Assembly (NCBI GenBank): GCA_905215335.1 | Contig: CAJMPQ010000003.1 | Span: 62,001-126,000 of the forward strand | Origin: an uncultured bacterium | Lineage (GTDB): Bacteria; Cyanobacteriota; Vampirovibrionia; Gastranaerophilales; Gastranaerophilaceae | Length of the DNA stretch: 64,000 nt | Reading direction: 5' to 3' | Shown here: piece after piece, positions 53,066 through 63,006 of the stretch | Layout: each line of letters starts with the position of its first letter | Position numbering within the stretch: position 1 is the stretch's first letter | Made by a program: the position numbers and the translations under genes | Notes under the pieces: model-generated | Databases searched by the model: none | Told to the model about the DNA's origin: nothing | Seen by the model: the letters and a program-made list of their open reading frames with translations, nothing else

Positions 53066-54943
53066 ATGGTAGTAATGAAACAAGCAAAACAATTTTACAA
53101 AGATGATTTGGGTAATCCTATAATTTTAGGTAAAGAACTCGCAAGAGGTGGAGAAGGCAGAATATGTCTTGTTCAAGGAAAAGATGATGTTGTAGCAAAG
53201 CTATATCTGGATAATGTATTAAAAAAACATGATAAAAGTAAAAAAATTATAGCAATGTGTGATTTGTATGATGATGATGTAGCGGAATTTTCTGCATTAC
53301 CTCAAAACGTTATATATGATTCCAAAAATAATGTTGTTGGTTTTATAATGGAAAAAATCACTAATTTTAGAGAAATTCATAATTTATATGGAATATCTAC
53401 CAAAAGAAAACTTTTTGATTATGCAGATTGGGGATTTATGGTACATTCTGCTAAAAATCTTGCTATTGCTGTTGATAAGCTACATAGCAAAAACATTATA
53501 ATTGGAGATATAAACCAAGGAAATATTTTGGTTAATAATCAAGCAATGATAAAACTAATTGACTGTGATTCTTATCAAGTTGAGTATAATGGTAAATTTT
53601 ATTTATGTGAAGTGGGAGTTCCTGAATATACCTCCCCAGAACTTCAAGGACAGTCATTTGATAATATTAAAAGAACCAAAAATCATGATTGTTTTGGCTT
53701 AGCTGTAATGATTTTCCAAATTCTAATGTTTGGTAGACACCCATATAGTGGTGTAGGCGCACCACCTGAAATTGAAAATTCTATTAAACAAGGATGTTAC
53801 TGCTATGGAAATTATTCAAAAAGTACGACACCGATTTATTCTCAATTATTTTCAGAAATTCTAAGTGAAGAAGTGAAAAACCTTTTTGAGCGAGCTTTTG
53901 CAAAAGGAAAAAATATTGTACGTCCTACCGCAGAAGAATGGATAAATACTTTAGATTGTCTTGAACAAAATTTGATACAATGTCCTAATAATCATAAATA
54001 TTACAATAATGCTAATACCTGTGTTTGGTGTGAACTTTCAAAATATGGCTTTAATCCTTTTGAAAAATCATCTATAAATACAAAACCGCAAAATAAGCCA
54101 AATTATCAACAAACACCTTATTTATATACTCCCAAAAAACAAAATAGTATCTCGAAACCTAGTCCTAATCACAATAATTTCTCCAAATCTTCACAAGCTA
54201 AAAATGCTGTAAAAAAAGTAAATCCTTTTGTTAACAATCTAAAAGCAACATTTATTATCGTTGGAATATTACTTTTATTTGGGCTAATAGGTTCACTTTA
54301 TGAACCTGATAATAGTAATTATAATTCTCAACTAACAACACAGGAGACTCAGGAACAACCATTATACGATACGCAAAATCAAAATTTAGAGAATGAAAAA
54401 GTTGAAGTGGCACGCCCCACAAAAGTTGAAAAACAAAAGAATTTATCTGAGGCTAAAGATAGAAATATTACAAAAAATACTAAAGATAGGTTATCAAATA
54501 AATACAATGACCCTAATGTATACCTTTCACAAATAAAACAAATTCTTCAAAACAACTTACAAACTAATTATTCTATGGATTGTACCATTTTATACAATCC
54601 ATTAGGTGGGACTAAAATCATAGATGATAAATGGAATGGTGACACAGCTTACAATTTTATAATGATGAATGAGCATAAGTTCCCCAAATTTGTAGATGCT
54701 AATGGAAAAGAAATACCATTAATTATTAAATTTTCAGGTCATTCAATAGCTAGCGTTCAATTTCAATATGCTCCCAAAATTAAACAATCTGATCAATCTT
54801 CTGAGAGGGCAACAGTCCATTCGACAAAACAAAGTACCAATAAATCACCTTCTATAAACAATAATTCAAAAAGCTCAGTAAATGTACAAATAAATGAACC
54901 TAAAACAGATTTACAAAAATCTTCAGATGATTTTTTTGAATAA
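53066..54943 (+). CDS. Membrane-anchored Ser/Thr kinase with zinc ribbon
   Basis: 625 residues. Kinase domain at 20-300: G-loop LARGGEGRICLV (25-36), Lys45, catalytic Asp148 and Asn153 in GDINQGNILV, Asp166 in DCDSY in place of DFG, then SPEL for the APE motif. A CxxxH..CxxC ribbon follows (Cys306, His310, Cys319, Cys322), a linker, one membrane helix (395-412) and a periplasmic domain (about 415-625). It fits the kinase of the TerY-P triad. The membrane helix means the output could be in or across the membrane. Confidence 0.88.
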   Translation: MVVMKQAKQFYKDDLGNPIILGKELARGGEGRICLVQGKDDVVAKLYLDNVLKKHDKSKKIIAMCDLYDDDVAEFSALPQNVIYDSKNNVVGFIMEKITNFREIHNLYGISTKRKLFDYADWGFMVHSAKNLAIAVDKLHSKNIIIGDINQGNILVNNQAMIKLIDCDSYQVEYNGKFYLCEVGVPEYTSPELQGQSFDNIKRTKNHDCFGLAVMIFQILMFGRHPYSGVGAPPEIENSIKQGCYCYGNYSKSTTPIYSQLFSEILSEEVKNLFERAFAKGKNIVRPTAEEWINTLDCLEQNLIQCPNNHKYYNNANTCVWCELSKYGFNPFEKSSINTKPQNKPNYQQTPYLYTPKKQNSISKPSPNHNNFSKSSQAKNAVKKVNPFVNNLKATFIIVGILLLFGLIGSLYEPDNSNYNSQLTTQETQEQPLYDTQNQNLENEKVEVARPTKVEKQKNLSEAKDRNITKNTKDRLSNKYNDPNVYLSQIKQILQNNLQTNYSMDCTILYNPLGGTKIIDDKWNGDTAYNFIMMNEHKFPKFVDANGKEIPLIIKFSGHSIASVQFQYAPKIKQSDQSSERATVHSTKQSTNKSPSINNNSKSSVNVQINEPKTDLQKSSDDFFE

Positions 54944-54956
54944 TGGAGTGCATAAA

Positions 54957-55484
54957 ATGAAAAAGATTATTATATTATTATTTATTTTAAGTTTTTCAAA
55001 TATTCCTACTTTTTCTCAGGATATTGTAGAAAATTTTTCATATGAAGAATACGAAAAAAATATTACTTTAAACTATAAACGAATAGAACAGTCAACTTGG
55101 AATAAATATTTTAAATCTCAAGCCAAAGTTCTTAAGAAAAATTGGGGAAAAAATAAAAATCTTTTTACCTCTGACTATAAAACTTCATATGCAAGAGTTT
55201 TATTTGTAATAAATCAGAATGGGGAAATTATTTCATATAATATAAAAAGTTCTTGCGTCCCTTACAATGATAAACTATTTATAAATCAAGTCAAACAAAC
55301 AATAAATGATATAGAAAAATTTGACTCATTGCCATCTGATTATAGATCGGATTTTTTAATTTTTACAGTTAAATTTCACTCAAAATTACCTCAAAATTTG
55401 AATGCTGGTAAAGTTGACTGGAAAAGATATGGCTACGCTGATATAGACATCGACAAACGTAACACAAATATAATTCTAAAATAA
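54957..55484 (+). CDS. Secreted protein with TonB-C-like domain
   Basis: 175 residues from ATG at 54957 with TGGAG. Signal peptide (FSNIPTFS-QD near 18-20). The mature domain has STWNKYFKSQAKVLKKNW and VLFVINQNGEIISYNIKSSCVPYNDKLFINQVKQTINDI, resembling the TonB/TolA C-terminal fold, and shares the STWNKY-x-K-x-Q-x-K segment with the next gene. Envelope location; role in the system unknown. Confidence 0.65.
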   Translation: MKKIIILLFILSFSNIPTFSQDIVENFSYEEYEKNITLNYKRIEQSTWNKYFKSQAKVLKKNWGKNKNLFTSDYKTSYARVLFVINQNGEIISYNIKSSCVPYNDKLFINQVKQTINDIEKFDSLPSDYRSDFLIFTVKFHSKLPQNLNAGKVDWKRYGYADIDIDKRNTNIILK

Positions 55485-55498
55485 TAAGGCGGTAAATT

Positions 55499-56455
55499 TT
55501 GATAAAAAAAGTTGTTTCAATATCTTTAATAATTTTTTTATTAAATGTAAATTTTGCATTTGCTGAAAATTGGGTAACAATAACTGCAGAAAATGGTAAA
55601 AGTGCAGATTTAGATTTGGACAGTATTCAAATGGTTATTGATACTGTGGAATATAATATTAGAACTCAAAATGATAATTACATATATATAAATAAAATGT
55701 CAACGGAGTTATACAAAGAAGGAATTCCAACTGCAGTAGTTGAACGAAGTAAATACAAAAATAATTTATCAGACAATAATAAAATTTCAGATGAAAAAGT
55801 AGAAATAAGGGATTATCGAGTAGTGAAATCGGGAACACTTCAATCAGAAATTTTTGACGTGCTTTCTAAAGAATTAGATAAAAAGGATTTTACTCAAGGA
55901 AAAAGTACATGGAATAAATATTTAAAAAGACAACGAAAAGAAATTTCCAAAAAATGGAAACCTTACGGCAATTATTTTGGTAGTGATTCAAATTCAACTT
56001 CACCTGTTTATATCAACAATGTTATTTTAACGGTTGATAAAAACGGTATAATCAAAAGTAAACAGTATGATAATCATTCGTTCCTCAATGATCTATCAGT
56101 AATAGAACCTTTGCCTGAAAATTATACAGCAGAGACATTTCAACTTGATGTAAAAATGAATTACTATAAATATGCAGGGGCTAAATTAAATACGAAAAAA
56201 CCTGTTGTAAAACAAATTTCTCCTGTTCATTCGGAAATTACAATTGCTAAAAATAAAAGACCACCTATTCTTGGGCATATTCAGCTAGGACTATTATGGT
56301 GTTTTAAAAAACTTGATAATTTAAGGTTATTTGAATCTTCTGATAATCTTATATTATGTTTGATAAAAATCCCGTTTGAATTGTGCCGTATTACTGTTCA
56401 AGTAGTTTGTTCAATATTTTGTCTTATTTCAGGTGTAGATATGGACGACTTATAA
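55499..56455 (+). CDS. Secreted/membrane protein with TonB-C-like domain
   Basis: 318 residues from TTG with AAGGCGGT upstream. Signal peptide (NVNFAFA-EN). About residues 138-225 hold STWNKYLKRQRKEISKKWKP and VILTVDKNGIIKSKQ, the TonB-C-like domain duplicated with the previous gene. A second hydrophobic helix at about 285-305 (FELCRITVQVVCSIFCLISG) could anchor the C-terminus. Function unknown. Confidence 0.65.
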   Translation: MIKKVVSISLIIFLLNVNFAFAENWVTITAENGKSADLDLDSIQMVIDTVEYNIRTQNDNYIYINKMSTELYKEGIPTAVVERSKYKNNLSDNNKISDEKVEIRDYRVVKSGTLQSEIFDVLSKELDKKDFTQGKSTWNKYLKRQRKEISKKWKPYGNYFGSDSNSTSPVYINNVILTVDKNGIIKSKQYDNHSFLNDLSVIEPLPENYTAETFQLDVKMNYYKYAGAKLNTKKPVVKQISPVHSEITIAKNKRPPILGHIQLGLLWCFKKLDNLRLFESSDNLILCLIKIPFELCRITVQVVCSIFCLISGVDMDDL

Positions 56456-56467
56456 TTGAGGGTACCA

Positions 56468-57328
56468 ATGAGCATAGTTTTTTTTATATTAGTAATATTT
56501 GTAATCATAATTTGGTGCATATATAGTTACGAAAAATCTGAAGAACAAAAAAGAGCTATCGAGTTACAAAATCAAAAAACACATTTTGTTAAATCTCATA
56601 GTCAATATTTGTATGCTATAAAAAATCTTAATGTTAACTTTAAATTTAAGGAATTTGATGCAAATCCTCGCTATCAAAGACCCTGCAACAGCAAAACGCA
56701 ACTTGAAAATTTTAATATAGACAATCATATGCTTTTGACAATTGAAGATAGTCCAAATTATTTTATAGGCATAGTTAAAGCCATCAAATATAATAGGCAA
56801 AAGTATGCTCAATATGAACAACAGTTTAATGCCATAATAAAAAAACGTTCAAAATACGATTACAGCAAGCTTGTGTCAGGCTCTATAATTGAAGCAGAAG
56901 AATTCAAGTCAATAGAAGAAGTCGAATGCAAAAAGCTAAAAAAAACAGTAATACTAGATTTTACTATTGAACTTATTGTGTATTATTCTAGTCCTCAAGG
57001 TAGAAACTATTATGAAAGAACATATAAGTTTAATTGTAATGATATTGAACAATATTTGAATGCTTATTCTCAAATGAAACAAAATAAGGAGTCTGCAGTT
57101 TATCAACGACAACTAATGACCCCCAAAATGCGTTATAATATTCTTAAACGAGATGGATTTAAATGTGTTATATGCGGAAGAAGCAGAAAAGATGGTGCCA
57201 AACTTCATGTTGACCACATAAAACCAGTTTCTAAAGGGGGTAAAACAGAAGAATCAAATTTAAGAACTCTATGTGATATGTGTAATTTAGGTAAAAGTGA
57301 TAATTATGATCCGTATGGATTAAATTAA
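56468..57328 (+). CDS. Membrane-anchored HNH endonuclease
   Basis: 286 residues from ATG at 56468 after GAGGG. N-terminal membrane helix (about 1-19, SIVFFILVIFVIIIWCIYSY), helical linker, and a C-terminal complete HNH domain: CVICGRSRKD (Cys-x-x-Cys), LHVDHIKPVSKGGKTEESNL, CDMCN. The candidate effector of the kinase/phosphatase/vWA operon. The membrane location suggests cutting of DNA entering the cell or control by envelope signals. Confidence 0.88.
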   Translation: MSIVFFILVIFVIIIWCIYSYEKSEEQKRAIELQNQKTHFVKSHSQYLYAIKNLNVNFKFKEFDANPRYQRPCNSKTQLENFNIDNHMLLTIEDSPNYFIGIVKAIKYNRQKYAQYEQQFNAIIKKRSKYDYSKLVSGSIIEAEEFKSIEEVECKKLKKTVILDFTIELIVYYSSPQGRNYYERTYKFNCNDIEQYLNAYSQMKQNKESAVYQRQLMTPKMRYNILKRDGFKCVICGRSRKDGAKLHVDHIKPVSKGGKTEESNLRTLCDMCNLGKSDNYDPYGLN

Positions 57329-57446
57329 ATATAAAGTTTCTAGTATATAGTCCATAAAATGTATACTTTTTGTAGACTACTTTTACAACTCTTAAATCAT
57401 TATTTTTACTGTGATAATTTTTATCAAAAATGTATACAAAATTCAC

Positions 57447-58040
57447 TTAACTTTTTATAGACTTAGCATATTTGTAAAATGTACTCCTAGCAATATTACA
57501 CATTAAAATAACATCCTTAACTTTAATTAATCCTTGCTTATAAAGTTCATATGCTCTGATAAAATTTTTCGGTATTTCAGCTTTAGGACGTCCGAACTTA
57601 ACTCCTCGTTGTTTTGCGCTAGCAATACCTTCTTTTTGTCTAATTTTAATATTTATTCTTTCACGTTCTGCAACATAACCAAGCAGTTTTAAAATAATAT
57701 CTGTAATCAATCTTCCTGTAAGTCCGTTTTGATTATCTTTTGTATTAAGTACAGGCATATCAAGTACTTGAATATCTACCCCCATATTTATAAGAGTTTC
57801 CCATTCATTGCAAATTTGCGCATAATTTCTACCAAATCTATCTATAGAATGAACAATTACAAGATCACCTGCTCTTAATTTTGACTTCATTTGTTGATAT
57901 TTATCCCGTTCTATAAAGTTTTTCCCAGAGGCTTTTTCAATAATGATTTCATCAATTTTAAGCCCCTTAAGACTATCCATCTGTCTATCTTCTTTCTGTT
58001 CATGAGTTGAAACTCTGACATATGCAAATATCTTGCCCAT
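57447..58040 (-). CDS. Small serine recombinase (resolvase/invertase)
   Basis: 197 residues from ATG at 58040 (AAAGGAT 8 nt upstream). Catalytic Ser11 in YVRVSTHEQ, the VHSIDRFGRNY and GLTGRLITDIILKLLGYVAERERINIKIRQKEG helix, and a C-terminal HTH (VKDVILMCNIARSTFYKYAKS). Typical for Tn3-type resolvases and Hin-like invertases on plasmids. Convergent with the HNH gene. Confidence 0.92.
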   Translation of the reverse strand: MGKIFAYVRVSTHEQKEDRQMDSLKGLKIDEIIIEKASGKNFIERDKYQQMKSKLRAGDLVIVHSIDRFGRNYAQICNEWETLINMGVDIQVLDMPVLNTKDNQNGLTGRLITDIILKLLGYVAERERINIKIRQKEGIASAKQRGVKFGRPKAEIPKNFIRAYELYKQGLIKVKDVILMCNIARSTFYKYAKSIKS

Positions 58041-58053
58041 AATCAATTATCCT

Positions 58054-58461
58054 TTAGTTTTCATATTTATTTTTGTAATCTTTAATTGTCTTCGGGTTAA
58101 AATTCAAATCAAGATTTATAGCTGGTATTTCTTGAAATATATATTTAAGATCTATATAGCCAGCCTCAAAATATCCTAAGCCGAGGCTAGTATAACCAAA
58201 ATGTTGATTGTTATCGCTTTTATCAATTTCTGTTATATAAATGTCAACATTGCCATGAAAATAATGTAGAACTGGTTTAATTTCATCACCTTTGCCATCT
58301 GTTTCATATAACATAGGAGCTTTATTTATTGCATTAATTATTCTATCAGCAATTCTTTTAAAATATTCCTGTTCTAATCCTATAAGTCCTGATTGGAAAC
58401 ATTTAAATTGAGCTATTGGCATAAACTTTATTAATGTATCAATTTTATTTTTAATTGTCAT
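58054..58461 (-). CDS. DUF2958-like plasmid/phage protein
   Basis: 135 residues, strong GGAGGAAAGACA Shine-Dalgarno. VDIYITEIDKSDNNQHFGYTSLGLGYFEAGYIDL and LDLNFNPKTIKDYK resemble DUF2958 proteins found on plasmids and conjugative elements. Function unknown. Ends 7 bp before the recombinase start side. Confidence 0.6.
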   Translation of the reverse strand: MTIKNKIDTLIKFMPIAQFKCFQSGLIGLEQEYFKRIADRIINAINKAPMLYETDGKGDEIKPVLHYFHGNVDIYITEIDKSDNNQHFGYTSLGLGYFEAGYIDLKYIFQEIPAINLDLNFNPKTIKDYKNKYEN

Positions 58462-58489
58462 TGTCTTTCCTCCAACTTCTTGAGGTAGC

Positions 58490-58783
58490 TTAGGCTACCT
58501 CAAATTTAATATAGCTAGAAACTTTTAATAATGCTTTATATAGTTCAGCATATTTTGTTTTTAATGTTTTAGTATCAATATTATTTCTAGTAATTTCAGT
58601 TAATTTAAAAGTAAATGTCCCAGCTTGAAGTTCTAAAACATTTGCTTTGTTCATAACTTCTTTAACTTCTGCAATTTTTTCATCTCTAAGTTCTTTAAGT
58701 TCGGCAATTTTTGCCTCTAGTGATTTAATAACTCTTGCATTGTCTTCTAAGTTAATGTTTGTTGTAATTACTTGTGCTATCAT
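58490..58783 (-). CDS. Coiled-coil phage-like protein
   Basis: 97 residues. Central coiled coil (about 15-45, IKSLEAKIAELKELRDEKIAEVKEVM) then a small beta region. Shine-Dalgarno AAAGGACG. Similar in size and style to phage single-strand/host-inhibitor accessory proteins (Siphovirus Gp157-like), but no identity is claimed. Confidence 0.55.
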   Translation of the reverse strand: MIAQVITTNINLEDNARVIKSLEAKIAELKELRDEKIAEVKEVMNKANVLELQAGTFTFKLTEITRNNIDTKTLKTKYAELYKALLKVSSYIKFEVA

Positions 58784-58806
58784 ATTTTCGTCCTTTCGTT
58801 TTATCT

Positions 58807-58830
58807 ATACATCACGTTATCATGATGTAT
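58807..58830. promoter_or_regulatory. Operator-like inverted repeat
   Basis: ATACATCA-N8-TGATGTAT between the divergent genes at 58490 and 58936. A TTATACTGA -10-like sequence precedes the 58936 gene. Probable binding site for the 58936 regulator. Confidence 0.5.
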
Positions 58831-58935
58831 CAATTTTTATAATTTGTCAACTCATCAAATACAATTTCGATACATAACTTTACGAAAACGTGATATAAAC
58901 ATTAGATGATGTTATACTGATTTTGTGAGGCAAAT

Positions 58936-59229
58936 ATGACTAACCCAGAAACACCTAAATACATAGCAACAGATGAGCGAAAAGAGCAGGCTAGAAAGCT
59001 TGTTAAGGACTTCTTACAAGAACAGAACATATCAATTTATAGATTAGCTAGAATGTTAAATGAAAAATATGGGCGTTCTGCTTCAGATTCAAACTTGTTG
59101 AATAAGCTTTCGAGGTCTTCTTTTAAAGTAACGGAATTAATGGACATAGCAGAGCTATTTAACTATGAATTAAAATTTGTTCCTAAAAACTCGATAGAGG
59201 GACATGAAGATAAAAGAATAAATTCTTGA
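58936..59229 (+). CDS. Small helix-turn-helix (DUF6471-like) regulator
   Basis: 97 residues. Helical segment ISIYRLARMLNEKYGRSASDSNLLNKLSRSSFKVTELMDIAELFNYEL matches a lambda-repressor-like HTH of the DUF6471 type. GAGGCAAAT before ATG. Divergent from the coiled-coil gene across an inverted repeat, so likely a regulator of the element. Confidence 0.7.
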   Translation: MTNPETPKYIATDERKEQARKLVKDFLQEQNISIYRLARMLNEKYGRSASDSNLLNKLSRSSFKVTELMDIAELFNYELKFVPKNSIEGHEDKRINS

Positions 59230-59299
59230 TTATGTACTATATATCGGGATTAAATGCTTGTAAAACTTTTGCACCATTATGATTATATGGAGCCAATTT

Positions 59300-60472
59300 T
59301 TATTGGATGTATGCTTTTTTTGCTCCGCCCTTATCATTAAAAACAATAGCAGCCCCTTTTTGCCAAGCTTCATAAATTGGATGAAATTTAGGATTATCTA
59401 CATGTAATATTTCAGTTCCTGTAAAAATCATCTCTGGAATAATATTTATACTACGACTAACATTTGATATGTTTGCCTGAAACAATACAAAGTCAAAAAC
59501 GGTATCATTTTTTATATTTGACCACATTATATTTCTATTGTTTTTTATAATTTCTACTATTCTTTCTTTAGAATTTTTCTCCATCCAAGCACCACAAATA
59601 ATTCCTACTAATTGGGTAGGTTGATAGTAAAAAAGTCTTTCTTCTTGTGTATATTTAAAATGTTCGCCAAAAATCCAAGGATATGGTGTATCTAATACTA
59701 ATCTCGCCTCTTGTTCATATTCCCAACATAAATGTTTTTCAAATGATTTATAATAGCCTTCATTGTAAAAAGTAAGTCTTTCTTCTTCATTTTGTGGTTC
59801 TCTGCCAAATACACTAGGTGGCATATATTTTGAAGCATCTATGGCACTATATTCTGAGCAATAATTAATATCGACAAATTGAAATTTATCGTTAATACTA
59901 AAGCTTCCATGTTCAGCAATCAAGCCATTAGGAGTATATCTTGAGAATCCGTGCTTAATTTTGTTTTTATTTTGATATAAACAGCCGTTTATAGATTTAA
60001 AAACAAGGCAATATCCCATGTGTTTACTAGCATAATGCGACCACATTAAAATATTATCGTTGGTCTTTGAAAAAGAAACAATATATTTATCAGTAGGTCT
60101 ATATATATCAATGAAATATTTAACACATTCAGATAAGTGATGAGCATAAAGTGGCCCTATTTTAGCATTAATAGTTAATATAGCTTCTGAGAAATCATAT
60201 CCAACAATATCCGCATATGTTTTAATATTATCTTTATAAATTTTATCAGCAAGTTTCTTTGCAAGTTCATCCAATAATTGTCTAGGAAAATCTGTTTTTG
60301 TCCAAGCTGTCTTAAATAGTCTTTCCCATTTGTTTATATCAAAATCATAAGAAAGAAAAACTTTTCCATCATAAGGATCATTGTTTTCTTCTGTAGAAGA
60401 AAAATATATTTCTCCATACCTTAATTCTTTTAATGATAATTCACTTATTGGTCTATATCTATAATAAAGCAT
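59300..60472 (-). CDS. DUF2971 protein
   Basis: 390 residues. YYRYRPISELSLKELRYGEIYFSSTEENNDPYDGK at the start and IVSFSKTNDNILMWSHYASKHMGYCLVFK in the middle are the DUF2971 signature. It has been found near phage-defence islands; its biochemical role is not known. AAAGGTATACAAC precedes ATG. Confidence 0.82.
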   Translation of the reverse strand: MLYYRYRPISELSLKELRYGEIYFSSTEENNDPYDGKVFLSYDFDINKWERLFKTAWTKTDFPRQLLDELAKKLADKIYKDNIKTYADIVGYDFSEAILTINAKIGPLYAHHLSECVKYFIDIYRPTDKYIVSFSKTNDNILMWSHYASKHMGYCLVFKSINGCLYQNKNKIKHGFSRYTPNGLIAEHGSFSINDKFQFVDINYCSEYSAIDASKYMPPSVFGREPQNEEERLTFYNEGYYKSFEKHLCWEYEQEARLVLDTPYPWIFGEHFKYTQEERLFYYQPTQLVGIICGAWMEKNSKERIVEIIKNNRNIMWSNIKNDTVFDFVLFQANISNVSRSINIIPEMIFTGTEILHVDNPKFHPIYEAWQKGAAIVFNDKGGAKKAYIQ

Positions 60473-60537
60473 GTTGTATACCTTTTTATTAATAATACAA
60501 CAAATTTATAGACTTATTTTAATTAGTAATTATAATT

Positions 60538-61110
60538 TTAATTTATCCATTTAACAATTGTATCGCCCTTATATCCCTTTACCCACACATACCAAGCATA
60601 AGCAATTGCACTACTGTTATAAGTTTCAAAATCTCCGTTCTTTGCACAATTAATTCTACTACTTGATATGTAGATAAATTTTGGCGGATATTCTGTAAAC
60701 AATTTCTTTCGGCTCTTGCTTTCAAGAAATAATACTTTCAAAAACATACATACTTTTCTACCATTGTCTACTTTCTTTAAGGCATGTTCTACAAATGTTT
60801 GAGCCAATTTGTATGGGGGATTTGTTACAATGTCGCCATCGTGGTAAGGGGCTGTATTTAACAAAAAATCTTCTATTGTTCCATAACCTCTATCTATTAA
60901 ATCGGTTGCCCTTAAGAGCTTACCTGCTTTGTAAAACACTCTGGCTAAATGTCCTGCTCCACAGGCACATTCCCAGATATTGTTTAAGTCAGGTTCTACC
61001 CTCAATAATAACTCTCCTGCAATTGGGTCAGTTGCATAATAGTCATTTTCTTCCCTTTTATGGTTCGAGTGATTTGTTGCACCCAAATTGATAAACATAC
61101 TTTCTTTCAT
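60538..61110 (-). CDS. Phage-type adenine DNA methyltransferase-like protein
   Basis: 190 residues. SAM-binding pattern IWECACGAGHLARVF and catalytic IVTNPPYKLAQ (NPPY) with YYATDP near the start. No partner restriction enzyme is adjacent, so it is an orphan modifier as often found on phages and elements. Upstream sequence AGAGAACTTT is a weak Shine-Dalgarno. Confidence 0.8.
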   Translation of the reverse strand: MKESMFINLGATNHSNHKREENDYYATDPIAGELLLRVEPDLNNIWECACGAGHLARVFYKAGKLLRATDLIDRGYGTIEDFLLNTAPYHDGDIVTNPPYKLAQTFVEHALKKVDNGRKVCMFLKVLFLESKSRKKLFTEYPPKFIYISSSRINCAKNGDFETYNSSAIAYAWYVWVKGYKGDTIVKWIN

Positions 61111-61309
61111 AAAGTTCTCTATATATTTGTTATTTCTAGAAAGAATATAAATAAAAATACGTTTTTACTTTGGAATGTTATATATTTTTGAAACCAATGT
61201 TTGTTTTACAGTGCCAAACAAGATTAGTTTGATGTGTATAAATTAAGCCCAAGATACGTTAAAACGTAAAAATTTAGACTATTTTAAAAAATCACGATAT
61301 AATTAAACT

Positions 61310-62767
61310 ATGGAAGGAAATTTAAAAGCAGTCATATATGCACGCGTAAGTTCAGAGGAGCAGAAGAAAGAGGGGTTTTCCATCCCTGCTCAACTAGATT
61401 TACTTAGAGATTTTGCACGTAAGAATAATATTGAAATTATAAAAGAATTCATAGAAGCTGAAACCGCCAAACAAGCAGGCAGACATCAATTCAACGAGAT
61501 GTTGAAATTTCTAAAAAAGAGCAAGTCTGTTAAAACTATTCTTTGTGAAAAAACCGACCGCTTATATAGAAATTTTAAAGATTATGTAGATTTAGATGTT
61601 GATACAACAGGGTATACGGTATATTTAGTTAAAGAAGGTGTTATATTAAATCCTACGTCTACTTCTCATGAAAAACTTGTACACGGATTAAAAGTATTAT
61701 TGGCTAAGAACTTCATTGATAATCTTAAAGAAGAAACTCAAAAAGGGAGATTAAAGAAAGCTAGTCAAGGTTATTTTATCGGTCAAGTTCCATATGGATA
61801 TAAAAAATTAGACCCTCGCACAACAGTTGTAGATGAAGAAAAAGCACCATTTGTAAGGCGTGCTTTTGAGTTATATGCAACTGGTCTTTCCTTAGATAAA
61901 GTAAAAGAGCAACTATTTGAGGAAGGATTCTTGTATCAACCTGCACATAAAAAAATATCAAAAGGACAACTTGGTAAAATGCTTCAAAATATTAATTATC
62001 TAGGTGTTTTGAAGTTTAGAGACGTCATTTATGCAGGTCAACATCCACCTATCATATCCCAAGAGTTATTTGATAAAGCACAGTTATCATTTAGAAAGGA
62101 TAACAAACCTCTATACAGAGATGACCATAATTTTGCATTGTCTGGCATGATGACTTGTGCTAAATGTGGTTGTGCCATTACTGCTGAAATCAAGAAGGGT
62201 AAATATATCTATTATCACTGCACAGGTGGCAAGGGAAAATGCGAACAAAAGAAAATATACATTAATGAATTAGATTTAATGCCACAATTTGATGAAGCCG
62301 TAAAAGCTGTAAGTTTAGTACAAAAACATATTGATTATATAAAACAAGGGCTAAAAGAAAGTTTAGCTGACAAAAAAGAATTTTCTGAACAAATGCGTAC
62401 AAATTTTGAAGCAGAGGCAAAACGAATTAGACACAGATTAGATAAAATAACCAATGAATATTATGATGATTTAGTTGACGCAAAATTTTACAACGAGAAA
62501 AGAACTCAGTGGAATAATGATTTAGAAAATGTCATGATTAAACTTGAGGCACTTTATAGCGCGGAAAAAAAATATTATGAAGAAGGGGTTCGTATTATCG
62601 AAACACTGAAAAACGCTTATAGCTTATATTTACAACAAACACCTTCTGAAAAAAGGAAAATGTTAAATTACTTACTATCGAACTGCAAGTTAGAAGGCAA
62701 AAAGGTAAGCTATGACTATAACTTACCTTTCTCCTATTTTATAAATTTTGACTCTTGTCGCAAAAAA

Positions 62768-62794
<27 letters not shown>
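61310..62794 (+). CDS. Large serine recombinase (integrase-type)
   Basis: 494 residues. Catalytic Ser14 in YARVSSEEQ, recombinase domain about 160-260 (GYFIGQVPYGYKKLDPRT), zinc-ribbon MTCAKCGCAI...YYHC...CEQK (about 280-320), and a coiled coil. Large serine recombinases integrate and excise phages and mobile elements. Its last 27 bp run antisense over the 3' end of tRNA-Arg, which suggests the element inserted at the tRNA. TATAAT (61298-61303) lies 6 nt before ATG, and no Shine-Dalgarno is seen. The interval 61111-61309 is otherwise empty. Confidence 0.92.
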
Positions 62795-62841
<47 letters not shown>

Positions 62842-63006
62842 TTACGTTTTTTATATTACCACGAAAAAATTTTCTTGCAAGTCTTTTATTTTATTTTCTT
62901 TGCTTCTTTTTAAAAAATTTCACATTCCTTATTTTTTATTTATTCATTTTTTTGTTTAAGCTATAATCGACATATACATTAGATTAAATATAAAGGATAC
63001 TTAATT

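Noticed and set aside
57357..57440. Repeated ATGTATAC sequence after the HNH gene
   Set aside because: Too short and with no known context; could be chance in AT-rich DNA.
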